Source: Hoplostethus atlanticus
Lineage: Eukaryota; Chordata; Actinopteri; Trachichthyiformes; Trachichthyidae
Direction of reading: 5' to 3'
NCBI GenBank assembly: GCA_034670405.1
Contig: JAXDDX010000010.1
Span: forward strand, 2,318,001 to 2,382,000
DNA: 64,000 nucleotides
The notes under the pieces are model-generated. The model searched no databases, was not told the DNA's origin, and saw only the letters and a list, made by a program, of their open reading frames with translations. Shown piece by piece: positions 59,899-64,000 of the stretch. Position numbers and translations under genes: made by a program. Every line of letters starts with the position of its first letter. Position 1 is the stretch's first letter.

Positions 59899-61239
59899 AA
59901 CACAGTTTCATACAAAATCACATACACATTTACACACCAGTAGGGTTAGGTATCAAGAAACCTGATTGCTTGGAATCAACATCGCTCAGCTCCTGGACAA
60001 ATAGTACTACCATTTCTGTCTAATTTGTTTAAATGTGTTGACACATAACTTCTCAGGCATTTCCTTTATAGCATAATGATGCTTTCTAGCAGATCTAGCG
60101 ATCAACGTTGTCTGTTTAGATTCTGAGTGTTTCAATCACGAGAGGGCGCTTCCTTCACACACACACACACACAGGCTATAGTAACATTGATATTCCACTC
60201 AGGCCTGGCTCTTGACAGTTCCACAGCAACGCATCGTTGGAGGAATTCGACGCAAGGTATTCTGACACCGCAATGGAGATGGTACAAAGCTGCACACGGA
60301 CACAAACACACATGTACACACACCACAGGCAAGCAGACACAACCTCATTGTTCAACTTATCTACAATGATGAGTCATTGTCTTCAGATTCAGCTCATATT
60401 TTGTTCGACGTGTAACACACACACACACACACCTTAACATGTGACTCAATACCGACCCAAGGCTTTCTCGCTCAATAACCCTGCGCCTCATATCAGCTTC
60501 TTCAATAAACAAACACAATACGACTCCACTTCAAATTGCCTCAGCTCAATACCATTTAACCACACACAGATTAGCATCTCCTTGCCTCACCTTCATAGAG
60601 GTAATAATGAAGAGTGCTCGATAACAGACAGTGGGTAGAGGTAATTACATGGCCACCGGAGCCATTCATTAAACACAGTAGGTACACATGTTTAAATGGT
60701 ATGTTTAAAGCCCTGGTGCAACACATGGCGTAGGAGAACAGCATTAATAAGAGTGCATACACAAGGAAAATCAAGCACCAACACTGGAAGGAAAATTGCA
60801 GGGGCAATATTGACATAGCAAAGTAAACAGGTACAATATTCACAGGCTGCATGCACTGTAGTAAGGTTTGAGTTGGGCGGGATGAGCTGGAGAAATATGC
60901 TTTTACAATACTGCCCTCGTCTGGTGGCGAACATAACTACAGCTCGACATATTTTCATTCTAGACATTTTGCACCAACTGAATATCAAAGGGTTTTGCTC
61001 AAAGGATCTGGGAGCCCTTTCATACTAGTTATTCTTATGATATAGCCAATTCCTGTTAAAGTCTAAAGGGAAAGCCAGCTTTTGATTACATGCTGTCCAG
61101 AGCAGATGCACATGTCCACAATACTCCCATCTGAAAACATAAAAAATAAGCATCTGGAAAACATTATGGGACATGTTGGCAATGTGTGTATAGGAAGCAT
61201 GATATGGTTTAAAATTAGCTCTCTGAAACAGGATGTTTC

Positions 61240-61325
61240 TAAAGCAGGGGTTTTCAAATGGCCTCTCACAATATGGATGAGATTAAGTCGGGTTTTAATG
61301 CCTGCTACAGTGTAAGGGGGTCACT
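61240..61325. repeat. Possible degenerate hAT-like repeat
   Basis: AAAGCAGGGGTTTTCAAATG and TAAGGGGGTCACTTTC loosely recall the same class of terminus as at 57160. Weak. Confidence 0.3.
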
Positions 61326-63107
61326 TTCAACATTCAGCTCTGAACACAATCTCTTCCTTTCCCATCCTTGCTCCAGGGAGCCATCATGGAGCGAGAGCAC
61401 CCTCGCTCAGGGAGAGATACATGAATAGGTGATGGCAGCTAGTGAGGACAAGGACCTTGACTTGCTTATTTTCAGCAACATCATAAATCTAGATAGGACT
61501 CTGTGCTCTTTTCTCTCTTTTTTCATTCTTGCTCTCTTTCTCACACTCCCTCCATCTTGCTACCTCCACAGATGGGCACTGCTCTCATATCCTGTCAATA
61601 ACCTGTTAATGGACTCCGGCAGCCAGATAATAGGGTGAGTTGAAGAAGAGTGGGGAGATAAGAGCAAGCCTCTGGCTCGCTAACACGAGAGACAGAGTCT
61701 GTGATGAGCAGGAGGTTGGGGAGGGACAGAGAATGAGGTGGGGTGGCGGACAGGAGGCAGGAGGATCGTGGGGTCAGATTTGAGTTGAGTGCAGCTAAAT
61801 TCAAAAGATGGGAGGTTATGGCGGTGCATTTATACGCATATGATTCGATGAGCCAGGCAGACTTGATTATCGTAGCAAAGAGGGTTTGGTGTTTTACATC
61901 TGCTCCTTGTAATAACCAGAGAAATGTCAGGGAGGCCAAGGCCTGCCATGAAATTTTTAGCTCCTTCAAATCCCCTGCTGATTCACTGTTTTATGCCCCC
62001 GGAGCCGTGAGTAGCAGGCATTAACAGGGGTCAGTCTGTGGGCAGCTGTGCGTCGGTCTGGACGACAGTGCCACCACACCTGACATCGCCACCGCCATGT
62101 CACCAAAGCAAAACCCCGGGGGTAAGTGTCTTCCTGTATCAGGTGCTGGGTTGCTTCCTCAGCAAGTCCGTAGCACTGATGCTTTCCAAGCACAGATCAG
62201 CGTCCGTTCATCCCGTTCATCACAGTTCACTAGACACACAGCAGACCCACATATGCCTCCAGGCCCCTTTCCCCCTCCAGAACTGCAATCTCGGCATATT
62301 ACCCGTATTAATTTTTAAGCAATCCCACAAGGCAGCATTTTTAGGACTTGTTAAAATAATCATGAGGTGCTTGTTGGGTAATGCACTCTGTTTCAATGAG
62401 CACACTGTGAGAAAAGAAGAGCTGGGAAGCAGGGGGATGGAAAGGGGGGGAAACAGTGGCAAGCCAGCAGAGAGTGGTCATTATGTATGCATTGCAGCGA
62501 AAGCAATCTTTGTCGAGCCTGTCCTCGATTGTTTTTAAAAGGATACTTCACTGGACGCAATCAAATTAGCAAGAACATCACTGATACGGGGTAATAACCC
62601 TAAATTGAATTTCTGCACAGGCTAAAGCGTCCTCTCTCTGTAGAATCAATTGCTGTGAAGAGAAAAGGAGGACAGGAAGAGGGCATTCATAGTTAGTAGA
62701 CCTTTAAAGAGTACACCAGAGATGTGGGCATGAGTGGGCTATTTTCACGCTCCAGGGCCCTGCCATAATGTCTACTCGGTGAGTGCCACACTAGATGCAA
62801 TCTATCCAATCATGCTAATTAATTTGAATTACCTCACTGCTCCCATCATTGAGAGTGAAATCAGGTCAGCTTGCCATTTCTGCATTTGCATGAATACAAT
62901 TTTGCTTTCATTGGTTGGGCGCTAAGAGGTGCACACAGTGAGCTCTGGCAGCCTGGTGGCTGCACTAACTGAACGGAGAGCATGACAACAACAAGCAATT
63001 AGCTAGACAGCCTCCTGTTAGCTCTGCCACTGGCTGACACTGCTGTGTGCTGTGTTGGAGCCAGCCAAGGATGTTACGGTACTGTGCTACTGTTGTGGCT
63101 CAGCCAT

Positions 63108-63180
63108 TACTGTACGTTTACATTGACATTTTATGCATTTTGCTGCCACTCATATCCAGAACAACTTACAATGAGTGCAA
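63108..63180 (+). repeat. Diverged copy of the CAGACGCTTTTATCC-type fish repeat
   Basis: TTTACATTGACATTTTATGC, then ATTTTGCTGCCACTCATATCC and AGAACAACTTACAATGAGTG, aligns block by block with the repeat at 38843-38920 and its usual fish versions. Confidence 0.6.
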
Positions 63181-63760
63181 GAGTAGAAGAAGTTTGAATT
63201 GCTGGATTGCCAATATTATAAACAACCAGTAGGGTCAAGGGTCAGTGCCTAGACAATGGATGTAATATTCCTGTATGATAGAGAAGTCCTTCTACTGAGA
63301 GTATGTACTGATCATTCCCCCATACTGTATTATAAAATTATATAGATCCAAGTACAGAAAAAACCTGGCACCTCATTACAGACAAGCCCTCGTATGGCTG
63401 CACTGAAACAATAGCTGTGCTATGCTGTACGAGCAACATCAGGGAGTGGTTTCACTGAGGATGATCCATCATCTGACTTCTGAGTCACGATAGAGCTGGG
63501 AGCTAGAGAGATAATGTTACTGCATTGGGATGACAGCGTTGGCATGTACTCTCCTTGTGTTTTTCCTCCACAAATAGGGCTCTCAGAATGGGAAGTGTGC
63601 GTCAGAAACCCCAGAATGTAATCTTGTCAGCAGATATGGGCATTTGCTGGTGTTACAGAGCAATGACACTGCTGAATACACAGCCAGAAATCCTAACTAG
63701 GGACCTAGAGACCCAGGAGACCCTGGATCACATCAACACACCACAAACAACCACACACGT

Positions 63761-63820
63761 ACACACACACTCGTGCATGCACTCATACAATTATGAGTGC
63801 ATGCACAAGTGTCTGTATGT
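63761..63820. repeat. Strong stem-loop next to a CA run
   Basis: CACTCGTGCATGCACTCATA (63768-63787) pairs with 63792-63811 with one mismatch and a four-base loop. Pairing continues imperfectly outward through the CA/GT-like flanks to about 63761 and 63818. Confidence 0.93.
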
Positions 63821-64000
63821 GTCGCCAGTGCAAGCACAACATGGCAGTTTGCAAAACAAAGGCAACCTAGTTGGCCTTCAACTAATTTCCCAAACAATTA
63901 CTGTAATGCTAGAAAAAGGAAAGTCTGTGTCTTATCCTCTGCCCACAATACAAGATACAATATTAAACACAGAATCAAAAATAAAGTCCTGCTGCATAGT

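Larger units (their letters stand above)
55829..64000 (-). other. cd276: CD276 5' intron or upstream region, signal exon not found
   Basis: The IgV exon needs an upstream exon ending in a single G of a split codon and encoding a signal peptide. I looked on the minus strand for an ATG-led hydrophobic stretch ending at a GT donor in that phase and found none convincing. No CpG-island-like promoter is evident. The first exons therefore probably lie beyond 64000. No other gene is recognised here, only the repeats listed. Confidence 0.6.

Noticed and set aside
60720..60825. Minus-strand ATG followed by a hydrophobic stretch, considered as the CD276 signal exon
   Set aside because: It is too long and cysteine-rich, with no donor leaving a single G at the right place.
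61880..61969. Minus-strand stretch resembling a signal peptide (K-I-S-W-Q-A-L-A-S-L-T-F-L-W-L-L-Q-G)
   Set aside because: It has no ATG in frame, only TTG after an upstream stop, and no GT donor in the phase needed to join the CD276 IgV exon.

Overview
The window looks like teleost (ray-finned fish) nuclear DNA. It has AT-rich, intron-dominated sequence, several degraded Tc1-type transposons, an L2-type LINE 3' end with the TGAATCT-repeat tail, fish-type interspersed repeats and many (CA)n, (CT)n and other microsatellites. There is no bacterial-style gene packing. Almost all six-frame ORFs of 60-180 codons are chance ORFs in introns.

One host gene is supported: CD276 (B7-H3), an immune co-signalling membrane protein, on the minus strand. 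Five exons chain together with correct GT/AG borders and matching phase: an IgV exon (55478-55828), an IgC exon (53534-53830), a transmembrane exon (33630-33767), a 42-bp acidic cytoplasmic exon (28802-28843) and a 40-bp exon carrying an in-frame TAA (24460-24499). A plausible last, mostly 3'UTR, exon begins at 13985. From IgV to stop this gives 284 codons including the stop. There is a single IgV-IgC pair (the 2Ig form). The signal-peptide exon and promoter were not found and probably lie beyond 64000. Introns are large, up to about 19.8 kb, and hold most of the transposon remnants.

Layout: 1-13.9 kb is 3' of the gene and carries a long-TIR element (3.87-4.81 kb), a fish repeat (7.6 kb), an L2-like LINE end (9.55-10.33 kb) and an adjoining AT-rich inverted-repeat element (10.34-11.2 kb). 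13.9-24.5 kb is the probable last intron, with an internally deleted Tc1-like element (16.44-17.2 kb), a 159-bp-period repeat (19.9-20.6 kb) and a strong hairpin (22.15 kb). 24.5-33.8 kb holds the three short 3' coding exons. 33.8-53.5 kb is the giant intron, with a reverse-oriented LINE end, a MITE-like repeat, a Tc1 fragment and two adjacent reverse-oriented Tc1-like copies. 53.5-55.8 kb holds the Ig exons. 55.8-64 kb is 5' intron or upstream sequence with a hAT-like repeat and a strong hairpin near 63.79 kb.

I found no new multi-gene system. The points most worth checking are the premature-looking stop in the CD276 tail, the three inverted-repeat elements and the strong stem-loops. All repeat family names come from recognition of typical motifs, not from a search.
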